Shown piece by piece: positions 57,232-64,000 of a DNA stretch of 64,000 bases. Location: assembly GCF_035956715.1 (NCBI RefSeq), contig NZ_CP108381.1, positions 868,001 through 932,000 on the forward strand, given 5' to 3'. This DNA is from Nocardia sp. NBC_01329. GTDB lineage: Bacteria > Actinomycetota > Actinomycetes > Mycobacteriales > Mycobacteriaceae. The notes below the pieces were generated by a model. That model did not search any database, had not been told where the DNA came from, and worked only from the letters and a program-made list of their open reading frames with translations. The position numbers and the translations under genes are program-made. Position 1 is the first letter of the stretch. Each line of letters starts with the position of its first letter.

Positions 57232-58121
57232 GCGACATGCTCCTCTGCGATTACTTGCATCAGACTCCGGGTGTCGTCCTCTTCCAACGTTACCGCTCGG
57301 ATACTCGCCACCGCCTCCCTGTGGCGGATGATCGTTTCGTCGTCTTCGAGGAACAGTGCACCGGTGAATCCCTCCACGAAGGCGACCGGGGGCTCTGGCG
57401 GGTGACCAGCACGGAGAGATGGAAATTCGAACAGCGTGAAGGATTGAACCACCAGGCCGAAGTGTGGGCCTGCGTCGAACGGGATCACTCGAAGTGAAAC
57501 ATTCGGCAGCTCGGACACGCACATGAGATGTTGTAGCTGCTCCCTCATGACTTCCGGCCCGCCGACCTGGTGCCGCAAGACCGCCTCTGAGACCGCCACG
57601 TTCAGCGAAAAGTCCGGTACCTCATGGAGCCGACGTTGCCGACGAGCGGTGAGCTCCAACTGGCGTTCCACATCGACGGTCGCCATAGTCGGGTTGGTCA
57701 TCGTCACAATCCATCGCCGATAGGAGGGTGATTGGAGTAATCCGGGTAGCAACGTCAACTGGAATGCGGTCAGCTGGGAACACGCCTGCTCGAGACTCAT
57801 GAAATGGTCGAAGTGCGGGTTCACCACATCGGCGTAGGTGCGCCACCATCCGCGCGACGGATCGCCCTTCGCCACCTTCACCTCTTGTACGAGGCCCAGC
57901 ACTTCATCTCTCACCTCGTCGCCTGCCCCGTAGAACTCCAGTAGGTCCCGGAACTGCGCGGTACTGATTCGAACCGGTTGCCCCTCCTCCAGCCGCCCTA
58001 TTCCTTGCTTGGACACCTCGATCGCCAAGCCTGCGGCCAACTGACTCTTCTTCGATTGGAATCGAAGTTCGCGAAGCCGCCGACCCAGTGCGCGTCGCGG
58101 AAGAGTCGAACCAATAGCCAT
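57228..58121 (-). CDS. XRE-family regulator with DUF5753 (Scr1-like)
   Basis: 297 residues from ATG 58121 (GAGGGTGGGC upstream). N-terminal helix-turn-helix (RALGRRLRELRFQSKKSQLAAG ... KQGIGRLEEGQPVRIS), then the DUF5753 domain (ACSQLTAFQLTLLPGLLQSPSYRRWI, LRHQVGGPEVMREQLQHLM, VSLRVIPFDAGPH). Overlaps the DUF397 gene by four bases. A 10-bp inverted repeat lies just upstream and is a plausible operator. Confidence 0.9.
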   Translation of the reverse strand: MAIGSTLPRRALGRRLRELRFQSKKSQLAAGLAIEVSKQGIGRLEEGQPVRISTAQFRDLLEFYGAGDEVRDEVLGLVQEVKVAKGDPSRGWWRTYADVVNPHFDHFMSLEQACSQLTAFQLTLLPGLLQSPSYRRWIVTMTNPTMATVDVERQLELTARRQRRLHEVPDFSLNVAVSEAVLRHQVGGPEVMREQLQHLMCVSELPNVSLRVIPFDAGPHFGLVVQSFTLFEFPSLRAGHPPEPPVAFVEGFTGALFLEDDETIIRHREAVASIRAVTLEEDDTRSLMQVIAEEHVA

Positions 58122-58147
58122 GCCCACCCTCGCTACTCCGTCGTGGT

Positions 58148-58186
58148 CCAGTACGGACCTATGTTTTCTGGACCTATCCATACTGG
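58148..58186. promoter_or_regulatory. inverted and direct repeats before XRE gene
   Basis: CCAGTACGGA (58148-58157) and its near-exact inverse TCCATACTGG (58177-58186), with GGACCTAT twice between them (58155-58162, 58170-58177). It is 27-65 bp upstream of the start, the expected place for autoregulation. Confidence 0.6.
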
Positions 58187-58411
58187 GCGACCGGTGATTT
58201 CGCCAGATTGCCCCGAATAGCCTTCTCAGCAAACTCATTTCGGTGTCTACTATATCCACACCGATGACTCGGAAGCTCCAATAGTCTCCGAGTGCAAATA
58301 CTTTCATCGCCAATTTTCAGGAACCTGCCGGCCACCGAATTGCCGCTGTAGGCGGAAATGCCCATGCCCGGTCATCGAACACATACGCATCTCCGAAAAG
58401 GATTCGAATAG

Positions 58412-59071
58412 ATGACGATACGAACGGAAAACCGAATACGGCACCCGCACCGTCCCCGCGCGATCGGCTACTTCCGAAGCGATTTCTCGCCCTGCCGGAC
58501 CCGCGTCACGGAAGCCATCCGCCGGCTCGCCCGACGGCAGGGGCACACGCTGATCTACATTGTCCGACTCGGCCCCGACTCCGTTCCGGACGCTATCGGC
58601 CACGTCCTCGATATCGTCCGCGCCACCAGCACAACGACGTTGATCATCCCCGACCTCGCGCATATCGAAAACCACCCCGGCCGCTTCTGCGACGCCTGCG
58701 ACCTCATCACGGTGTTCCCGGAACAGCTCTGGATGAAAGTCGGCACGAACCCACAAGGACTAGCGCGTCAACCCATCTGGTTGCCCGAGGTCTGGCACAG
58801 CGAACCCGATACCCGGCTGCGCATCGCCGACGCGCACCGCATCATGCAGACCCACCTGACCTGCAATCCCTTGGACTGCCCTCGCAAGGCCGCCGCTTTC
58901 GCCCTACTGGTCGAGACGGGCAAACTCGTCCCCGCCACCCGCAGCCCCCGCGAACGCGCCGCCGCCCGCGGTCTCCCTTACCTGCCGGTCGGGTCGACCA
59001 CCTCGAGCAGGTGCCCAAACGTCGCGATGCTCCAACGACTGCTCACTGGTCTCACCCAGGCGCAGCCATGA
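58412..59071 (+). CDS. hypothetical protein (Nocardia-type)
   Basis: 219 residues from ATG 58412 (AAAAGGA upstream). Mixed alpha/beta: HRPRAIGYFRSDFSPCRTRV, TEAIRRLARRQGHTLIYIVRL, ATSTTTLIIPDLAHIENHPG. This resembles a resolvase-like or recombinase-like Rossmann core without its catalytic Ser context; C-terminal part with four Cys. I do not assign a function. Overlaps the next small gene (ATGA). Confidence 0.6.
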   Translation: MTIRTENRIRHPHRPRAIGYFRSDFSPCRTRVTEAIRRLARRQGHTLIYIVRLGPDSVPDAIGHVLDIVRATSTTTLIIPDLAHIENHPGRFCDACDLITVFPEQLWMKVGTNPQGLARQPIWLPEVWHSEPDTRLRIADAHRIMQTHLTCNPLDCPRKAAAFALLVETGKLVPATRSPRERAAARGLPYLPVGSTTSSRCPNVAMLQRLLTGLTQAQP

Positions 59072-59283
59072 GCGCCTTCGCAACCCAATCGCTCGGCGCC
59101 GACGTTCGCCTCACAGTGTTCCTTCACGGCCTCCGCCTCGACTACCGAGCCCACCGCACCGCCGCCGAACGCTTCCTCCAGGAGTGGACCGCGCACCACG
59201 GCACCCACACCGCTGCCGTACTCCGTGAGGACCCGGCCGGTCTTCCACGTCTCCCGTGTGAAGGGCTCTACCTGTACGGTTGA
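59068..59283 (+). CDS. small hypothetical protein coupled to upstream gene
   Basis: 71 residues; ATG 59068 overlaps the preceding TGA. Sequence MSAFATQSLGADVRLTVFLH, then RTAAERFLQEWTAHHGTHTA and LPRLPCEGLYLYG. No recognised domain. The coupling implies that the two products act together. Confidence 0.55.
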   Translation: MSAFATQSLGADVRLTVFLHGLRLDYRAHRTAAERFLQEWTAHHGTHTAAVLREDPAGLPRLPCEGLYLYG

Positions 59284-59453
59284 CCCCGAACCTGCCCGAG
59301 GCGCTCTGTGTTCCTGCCGATCCCGAACTGCGAATCATCGGCGGGCACCGATCGAGGAACGAATCCGGGCCTTCCTCCGGGCGCCGCGCGGCGGAAGGCC
59401 TTCGCCATCGCGACCCACGCGTCACATGACGGGCCGCCGAAGAGTCGTGGAGG

Positions 59454-60338
59454 TCACGCTTCTCGGTTGAACTCATCGAATCTTTCTGCAAGCCGATCTC
59501 TTGCAGGCCTTTCCGCTCGCTTCGAAGGTATCGAAAGTTCACGCCCGTGCATCTCTTGGAGCCCGTGCTTCAGCATGGGTCCGTCCTTCTCCTGCAGCAA
59601 ACTCTCGTTGATATGCACCTCGTAGTCAGGGGAAATTCCCAAGAAGTTGAGATCGTAAGCTGAATGGTGGATTTTGCAGAGGCTCAGACCATTATCGACA
59701 TCGGCGCTACCGTGCGGCTTGGTATCCGCGATGATATGGGCCGCATCGAGTAGCGCTCCATGTTTCAGGTTGCATACAGCGCACTCGCTCCTGTATGCGA
59801 GTAGTACACGTCCTCGAAACTCGGGCTGATGAAGTCGCTGCTTGATCACTCGTTCTGCGTAGCGTCGTTCCAGTGGTTGAAGGTCGAGCGGGTCCTTGAT
59901 GGACCGGAGGCTCTCATCCAGCCCAATCAGGAATCTGCGGTTGTCCGGATCATCGCCTATCGCGTATACGGGAAAGATCGGGAGGTACACGCCGGTTTCA
60001 ATCTTTCGAAGCAAAATCAGTGGTAGTCCCAGTTCGTACGCCCGACGTAGCTTCTTGTTGTCACCTGCAGTCGTGCCCTCTCGGTAAGCATAGGAAAACA
60101 AGGATCCGCCGAGTTCTTCGTCCGCGTACTTGCTGTTGGGGTCCGACATGATGGAGAGCGTCGCGACCATATCCCTCGGGTTGCGTATTCCTCGATTGCG
60201 GTCGACGAGTTGGTGTTGTTCACCATCGACATAGAAGTCCCAAAGTTGCTGTCGTGTCACGACGGGAGTCTCGCGTACCAGCTCGCTCAGGTGATCGAAT
60301 ATTGCCTGGCGTAGCACGGCTTCAGCGCTGATTTCCAC
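59454..60338 (-). CDS. HNH endonuclease, probable modification-dependent (ScoMcrA-like)
   Basis: 294 residues from GTG 60338; CAGACT ends 6 nt upstream (leaderless). The N-terminal about 170 residues (LRQAIFDHLSELVRE; LWDFYVDGEQHQLVDRNRGI; GGSLFSYAYREGTTAGDNKK; IFPVYAIGDDP) resemble the sensing domain of type IV restriction enzymes that recognise modified or sulphur-modified DNA. The C-terminal HNH_2 domain has CAVC, LLDAAHIIAD and NGLSLCKIHHSAYD. No methylase or dnd genes are nearby. Stand-alone; flanked by IS debris. The DNA-modification specificity is inference. Confidence 0.75.
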   Translation of the reverse strand: MEISAEAVLRQAIFDHLSELVRETPVVTRQQLWDFYVDGEQHQLVDRNRGIRNPRDMVATLSIMSDPNSKYADEELGGSLFSYAYREGTTAGDNKKLRRAYELGLPLILLRKIETGVYLPIFPVYAIGDDPDNRRFLIGLDESLRSIKDPLDLQPLERRYAERVIKQRLHQPEFRGRVLLAYRSECAVCNLKHGALLDAAHIIADTKPHGSADVDNGLSLCKIHHSAYDLNFLGISPDYEVHINESLLQEKDGPMLKHGLQEMHGRELSIPSKRAERPARDRLAERFDEFNREA

Positions 60339-60591
60339 GGACGAAGTCTGCCAGGGTTGCCTTGTCGGCGTCGAGCCTCGGCCGCGAGATCTGCCGAGCA
60401 GCAACAGCTTATGTGTGTGGTTCGGGCTGCCGATAGACCCTGGAGCTGTACTGGGGTCAGCATTCCCATCTTCTCGGGCAACCTCGAGCGAGGTGAGAGA
60501 CGTCTGGGACATTCCGAACCGGTCGATCCGGAGCGAGTGAAGGCTGTTCTGCGCCCGTGGGCCAGCGAGCCTGTCCGGTTCGGCCTTCCGG

Positions 60592-61215
60592 GGCCGTCGT
60601 CGATGATGCGGATGGAGAAGCTCGTCGAATCGTTGGGGGTGACCAGGCTGTCGAAGTCGCAGGTGTCGATTATGGCCGCCGAACTCGATGCCCAGGTCGA
60701 AGCGTTCCGCACCGCCCCCCTCGATCAAGGGCCATACACGTTCGTCGCCGCCGACGCTCTCGTGCTGAAAGTCCGGGAGAACGGGCGTGTGGTCAACGTG
60801 CATTGCCTGGTCGCGACTGGTGTCAACGCTGAGGGCTACCGCGAGAGCCTCGGGGTTCATGTCACCAGTGGTGAGGACGGTGCCGGCTGGCTGGCGTTTT
60901 TCCGTGACCTGGTCGCTCGCGGCCTGACCGGCGTCGGACTCGTGACCTCCGACGCCCACGCCGGTCTCGTCGCGGCGATCGGCGCGACCCTGCCGGGCGT
61001 GGCCTAGCAGCGATGCAGGACCCATTAGACGGTCAAATTGATGTCGGCCTGCCCGAAAACTTCGTGGCCCTGGGTGTGGACTCTGCTGCATTCGGTGTTC
61101 GACCAAGCCGACCCGGAATCGGTTGCTGCCCAATACGCCCGAATGTTGGATGCTCTGGACGGGAAGTTGCCGAAAGTGGCGCAGCATCTCGACACCGCAC
61201 GAGCTGATCTGCTGG
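60592..61215 (+). pseudogene. IS256-family transposase remnant with two nonsense codons
   Basis: From RMEKLVESLGVTRLSKSQVS onward the frame follows the IS256 (mutator-type) transposase: YTFVAADALVLKVRENG, VLVTSDAHAGLVAAIGATLPG, then in the same frame TAG at 61005 (expected Trp) and TAG at 61026 (expected Tyr), TLLHSVFDQADPESVAAQYAR, AQHLDTARADLLG. The N-terminal third and C-terminal third are missing. Inactive. Abuts an IS5-like fragment. Confidence 0.85.
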
Positions 61216-61386
61216 GATCCGATGCCCGTGCGAACCACGTACAGGATGCCTTCCAACGCGGCCCGGTCATGGCCCTGTGGCGGCTCGGTACCGGAAGCGT
61301 CTCTCCCGCACCGGAATCAACGGTTCCAGCCTGGCCCACAACGCGTCGGTCACTACCGCATCACCCACACTGGGATTGTCAAACAT
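61207..61386 (-). pseudogene. IS5-family transposase N-terminal fragment
   Basis: ATG 61386: VGDAVVTDALWARLEPLIPV, then RERRFRYRAATGP and TGA; the next frame continues DRAALEGILYVVRTGIGSQQ-ISS. This is the N-terminal DUF4096-type region of IS5-like transposases with one frameshift. Reads into the IS256 remnant, so one IS interrupted the other. Confidence 0.75.
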
Positions 61387-61581
61387 GCTGCGGCGCACCG
61401 CAAGGCAACCTCAAAGTTCATTCTGAACTGATCTCTGAAGCCGATGCCGGGCAATGGAGAACTTCCTTGGAAGTCGTGGAACCGATCGACCGAGAACAAC
61501 GTCTGATCTTGTAACGGAACTAGACACGGCCAGAAGCCATGGTCTTGACCGCTAGGTCTGCGTACGAATAGGGGCGCAGAC

Positions 61582-61614
61582 CCGGGGCTGGGGAGCGGAA
61601 ATCCCCAACCCCGG
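61582..61614. other. GC-rich hairpin
   Basis: CCGGGGCTGGGGA / TCCCCAACCCCGG with a 7-nt loop and one mismatch, 58 bp before the gene at 61673. It may be a terminator of an earlier transcript or part of a mobile-element end. Confidence 0.45.
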
Positions 61615-61672
61615 AGCATCCGTGTTCCCGCACGGTCTGCAACGCACTGAACACCACCGAAGGGTTAGCTAC

Positions 61673-61960
61673 ATGAACAACAATCGGCAGATACTCGTCG
61701 CGGCAATGATCGTACTCTCCGCGCTTGGCCTCGGGTCCGCTGTCACACCGCAGGCTGCGGCCATGCCCCCTGGGGTAGGCATCATGCACGCGGCACCGCA
61801 GCCCGCTCAGCTGTCGCCGGAGGAGCAGGCTGCCGTGGATAACAAGAACGCGGGACGACCCTACGATGTGGGGGACTACAACCGTGCCCAGAAGAAGATC
61901 CAGCAGGCAGAGAAGTACGAGGGCGACCGAAACAAGCAGAAGCGCGGTAAGAAGAAGTAG
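61673..61960 (+). CDS. small secreted basic protein
   Basis: 95 residues from ATG 61673 (GAAGGG upstream). Signal peptide ILVAAMIVLSALGLGSA, then a Pro/Ala region with SPEEQAAVDNKNAGRPYDVG and a very basic tail (NRAQKKIQQAEKYEGDRNKQ, KRGKKK). The tail pattern looks like short modules at the ends of polymorphic toxins, but that is only a resemblance. 18 bp separate it from the next gene. Confidence 0.6.
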   Translation: MNNNRQILVAAMIVLSALGLGSAVTPQAAAMPPGVGIMHAAPQPAQLSPEEQAAVDNKNAGRPYDVGDYNRAQKKIQQAEKYEGDRNKQKRGKKK

Positions 61961-61978
61961 CCGAAGGAGCGAGGAAGA

Positions 61979-62194
61979 ATGACAATTCCGCGGTACACAA
62001 TCTCTCACTTCTCTCAGTCGAATCCGGCGGGAGACAACCAGGGTGATGTCGTCGCGTTGTTGCGGACAGTGGCCGACTCGATCGAAAGCCTAGGCAACGT
62101 GACAGTGCAAGACCTGGTCTTGCACAACGAGATCACCGCCAACGGTCCATGGCCGTCGATCACCGTTTACTACTCGGAAGAACCGAAAGAGTAA
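61979..62194 (+). CDS. small cytosolic partner protein
   Basis: 71 residues from ATG 61979 (GGAGCGAGGA upstream). Pattern SNPAGDNQGDVVALLRTVAD, LGNVTVQDLVLHNEITANGPWPSITVYY recurs as a small uncharacterised actinobacterial protein. Acidic, no signal. It directly follows the secreted basic protein, so a toxin/immunity- or secreted/chaperone-type pair is possible but unproven. Confidence 0.6.
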   Translation: MTIPRYTISHFSQSNPAGDNQGDVVALLRTVADSIESLGNVTVQDLVLHNEITANGPWPSITVYYSEEPKE

Positions 62195-62575
62195 CTTCGA
62201 CCTCGAGCCAACCTCGCCGAGATACGTCTCATACCGAGTGACGTGAGTGAGTGTCGATCTTCGGGTGGGGCCGGGGATCTCCCCGGTCCGACCCGGATGG
62301 TCTAGAGGGTGTCCTCAAAGCCATATGAGCAGGGTCGCAAGGTCGAGCATTCTTCGGTACGAAGTGACGGACGTATCGGGTGGCGACCGGTCGAGACTGT
62401 TCGGGCCGGTTTAACAGCGTTCGACCACGAGTGGCGCCGGTATGCCACAGGATCGAAAATCGATAGACGGTCACCGGCGCTGCCAGAAACGCGATTTCGA
62501 CTCGGTCGACCACAGCCATTCGTATCCTCCACCCAGGAGGGCGACCAGTACGCGGCCGAGCTGGAGCGTCGCTGT
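62195..62575. other. 381-bp stretch with no supported gene
   Basis: Between the small protein pair and the convergent ABC permease gene. A CCGGGG-ATCT-CCCCGG dyad near 62275 may terminate transcription. No credible frame. Confidence 0.5.
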
Positions 62576-63364
62576 TCAGTAGCCCTTGGTGTCGGTGAGG
62601 GAGAGCCGGACCGTACCTACGCCGAAAATTGCCACGCAGACCAATGCGAAATACGCCAGCGATCCGTTCTGCCCACCGAACAGGCTCTCGATGGTCGCCA
62701 ACTGTCCGACTCCCAGCTCGCCGTTCTTGAACGGCGACAACTGTTGCAGAGTCACACCCAGATCCCCGGGCACGAAGGTTACGAACACCTCCACCCCGAA
62801 CTTCCACAGCAGCACGATCATGACCACCAACCCCGGCTTCGGGACCAGCGCGGCGACTCCCAAGCCGAGCGCGGTGATCAGCAGCGTGTAGACCGGGACT
62901 CCGATCAACAGCTTGACCCCGTCGGCCGAGAACACCTCGACCCTGCCCCAGATCTCGGGGAACAGCTGTGGGAACGCCCACAGGATCAGGAATGTGACCA
63001 CGAGGGCGGCGAGGGCGGCGATCACACCGAAGACGATCAGTTTGGCGATGGGCAGGATCCAGCGCCGGGTCTGGATGCCGAAAACCGTTTCGACCGTGTT
63101 GTCCTTGAATTCCGCGCACAGCGAGGACACCCCGCCCGCCATGAGGATGAAGGCGGAGAAGACGAGGATCCAGTAGGCGGCGTTGTTGGTGTCCATTCCG
63201 CCGGCGCCGTTGAGTTTGTTCGCTTCGGTGGCTTTGGCGATACCGAAGTTGAGGCCGATCGGGATGGCGACGGCGAGGGGGACGATGGCGTACCAGACCG
63301 AGCTGCGCCAGGAAAGTTTGGCTATTTCGCTGCGGACGGCGCGGACGAGATAGGTGGCGATCAT
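62576..63364 (-). CDS. ABC-2 type transporter permease
   Basis: 262 residues from ATG 63364, overlapping the ATPase stop (ATGA). Six transmembrane helices starting with SSVWYAIVPLAVAIPIGLNFG; loops FKDNTVETVFGIQTRRWILPIAK match ABC-2 permeases that export lipids, peptides or drugs. Forms one transporter with the ATPase gene to its right (upstream). Confidence 0.88.
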   Translation of the reverse strand: MIATYLVRAVRSEIAKLSWRSSVWYAIVPLAVAIPIGLNFGIAKATEANKLNGAGGMDTNNAAYWILVFSAFILMAGGVSSLCAEFKDNTVETVFGIQTRRWILPIAKLIVFGVIAALAALVVTFLILWAFPQLFPEIWGRVEVFSADGVKLLIGVPVYTLLITALGLGVAALVPKPGLVVMIVLLWKFGVEVFVTFVPGDLGVTLQQLSPFKNGELGVGQLATIESLFGGQNGSLAYFALVCVAIFGVGTVRLSLTDTKGY

Positions 63365-64000
63365 TTCTTCGCACCTCCGGTCGCGACGTATTCGACGCTG
63401 TTCTCGGTGATTTCGACGTATGCCGATTCCAAGGGGCGTGGTCCGGACCCTGCCGCCACCAGTTCGTCCTTACTTGTATCGGACAGGACTTCGCCCTTGC
63501 CCATGATGACCACGCGGGTGCCGGTGATCTCCACTTCGGTGAGGTTGTGGGAGGCCACCAGTAGGCATTTGCCTTCGGCGGCCAAGCCGAGGAGGAGTTC
63601 GCGGAGCCAGATGATGCCTTCGATATCCAGGCCGTTGGCGGGTTCGTCGAGAACCAGGGTCTTCGGGTCGCCCAGGAGCGCGGAGGCGATGCCGAGGCGC
63701 TGGAGCATGCCGTAGGAGAATTTGCCGACCGAGCGCTTCGCGACCCGGGTGAGGCCGACTCGATCGAGTACCGGCGCGACTTCCGATTTCGGCAGGCCGC
63801 CCAACCTTGCCTGCCACAGCAGATGTTGTTCGGCGGTGTGCCCGGGATTGCGGGCGAAAGCGCCCAGACTGAAACCGATTTCGTTGATCGTGCTGCGGAA
63901 ATCTCGCAGCCCGCTGCCGTTGACCGAGATCGTGCCGGAGCTGGTGTGAGCCAGGCCGGCGATCATGCGCATCACCGTGGTTTTTCCGGCACCGTTCGGT
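63361..64000 (-). CDS. ABC transporter ATPase, 5' end cut by window
   Basis: C-terminal 213 residues visible. Walker A PNGAGKTTVMRMI is at the window edge, then signature FSYGMLQRLGIA (SYGM variant), Walker B TLVLDEPANGLD and the H-loop VASHNLTEVE. Typical of exporters paired with ABC-2 permeases. The N-terminal about 40 residues lie beyond 64000. Confidence 0.92.
   Translation of the reverse strand, partial: PNGAGKTTVMRMIAGLAHTSSGTISVNGSGLRDFRSTINEIGFSLGAFARNPGHTAEQHLLWQARLGGLPKSEVAPVLDRVGLTRVAKRSVGKFSYGMLQRLGIASALLGDPKTLVLDEPANGLDIEGIIWLRELLLGLAAEGKCLLVASHNLTEVEITGTRVVIMGKGEVLSDTSKDELVAAGSGPRPLESAYVEITENSVEYVATGGAKK

Noticed and set aside
58412..59071. Calling the protein a serine resolvase
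   Set aside because: The Rossmann-like start lacks the catalytic Ser/Arg pattern of resolvases; kept as hypothetical.

Overview
The window is GC-rich, densely coded actinobacterial chromosome, most likely Nocardia or a close relative in the Mycobacteriales. The gene order mnmA, MetE-like, ligA, ACT protein (opposite strand), gatC, gatA, pfkA, gatB, lppZ, DoxX, PH-domain protein, ilvB, ilvN, ilvC is the Mycobacterium tuberculosis Rv3024c-Rv3001c order with extra genes interposed. Many genes show a TANNNT -10 box 6-7 nt before the start codon (leaderless), as is usual in this order. No rRNA, tRNA or CRISPR array was recognised.

Core left part (1-39.8 kb): tRNA thiolation (mnmA, 5' truncated), a MetE-fold protein, NAD-dependent DNA ligase, an AAA ATPase with eroded motifs, and the GatCAB amidotransferase genes split by accessory genes. 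At 9.3-13.0 kb there is an SRPBCC protein and a minus-strand cassette of two phospholipase A2-like secreted proteins bracketing a membrane alpha/beta hydrolase. At 13.2-22.5 kb two consecutive histidine kinase / LuxR-type regulator / transmembrane Ser/Thr kinase triplets form a dense signalling block, followed by two lipoproteins around pfkA. Then come PadR plus a frameshifted GyrI-like gene, a TetR/methyltransferase pair, lppZ/DoxX, and the branched-chain amino acid genes ilvD and ilvBN-ilvC. The last group carries a 17-codon leader peptide and a terminator typical of attenuation.

Accessory right part (39.9-64 kb): a GT39-type membrane protein, a degenerate copy of the ilvC 3' end, a frameshifted reductase gene and a TetR gene lead into a mosaic at 42.9-51.35 kb. 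The mosaic holds IS982 remnants, an orphan Imm10 immunity gene, integrase-like and zinc-finger fragments, HxlR/FrnE, an MFS transporter and an erythromycin-esterase-like protein. It is bracketed by two identical 17-bp copies of a palindromic operator, one at the TetR gene and one at an alpha/beta hydrolase. This suggests a regulator-target pair split by insertion.

Far right (52-64 kb): a phosphotransferase, AraC regulator, NPPW-type methyltransferase, RDD protein, a Scr1-like XRE/DUF397 pair, two small hypothetical pairs, a probable modification-dependent HNH endonuclease next to IS256/IS5 debris, and an ABC-2 transporter cut by the window end. I found no clearly new multi-gene system. The strongest leads are the twin signalling triplets, the split TetR/hydrolase operator, the ilv attenuator and the stand-alone HNH enzyme.
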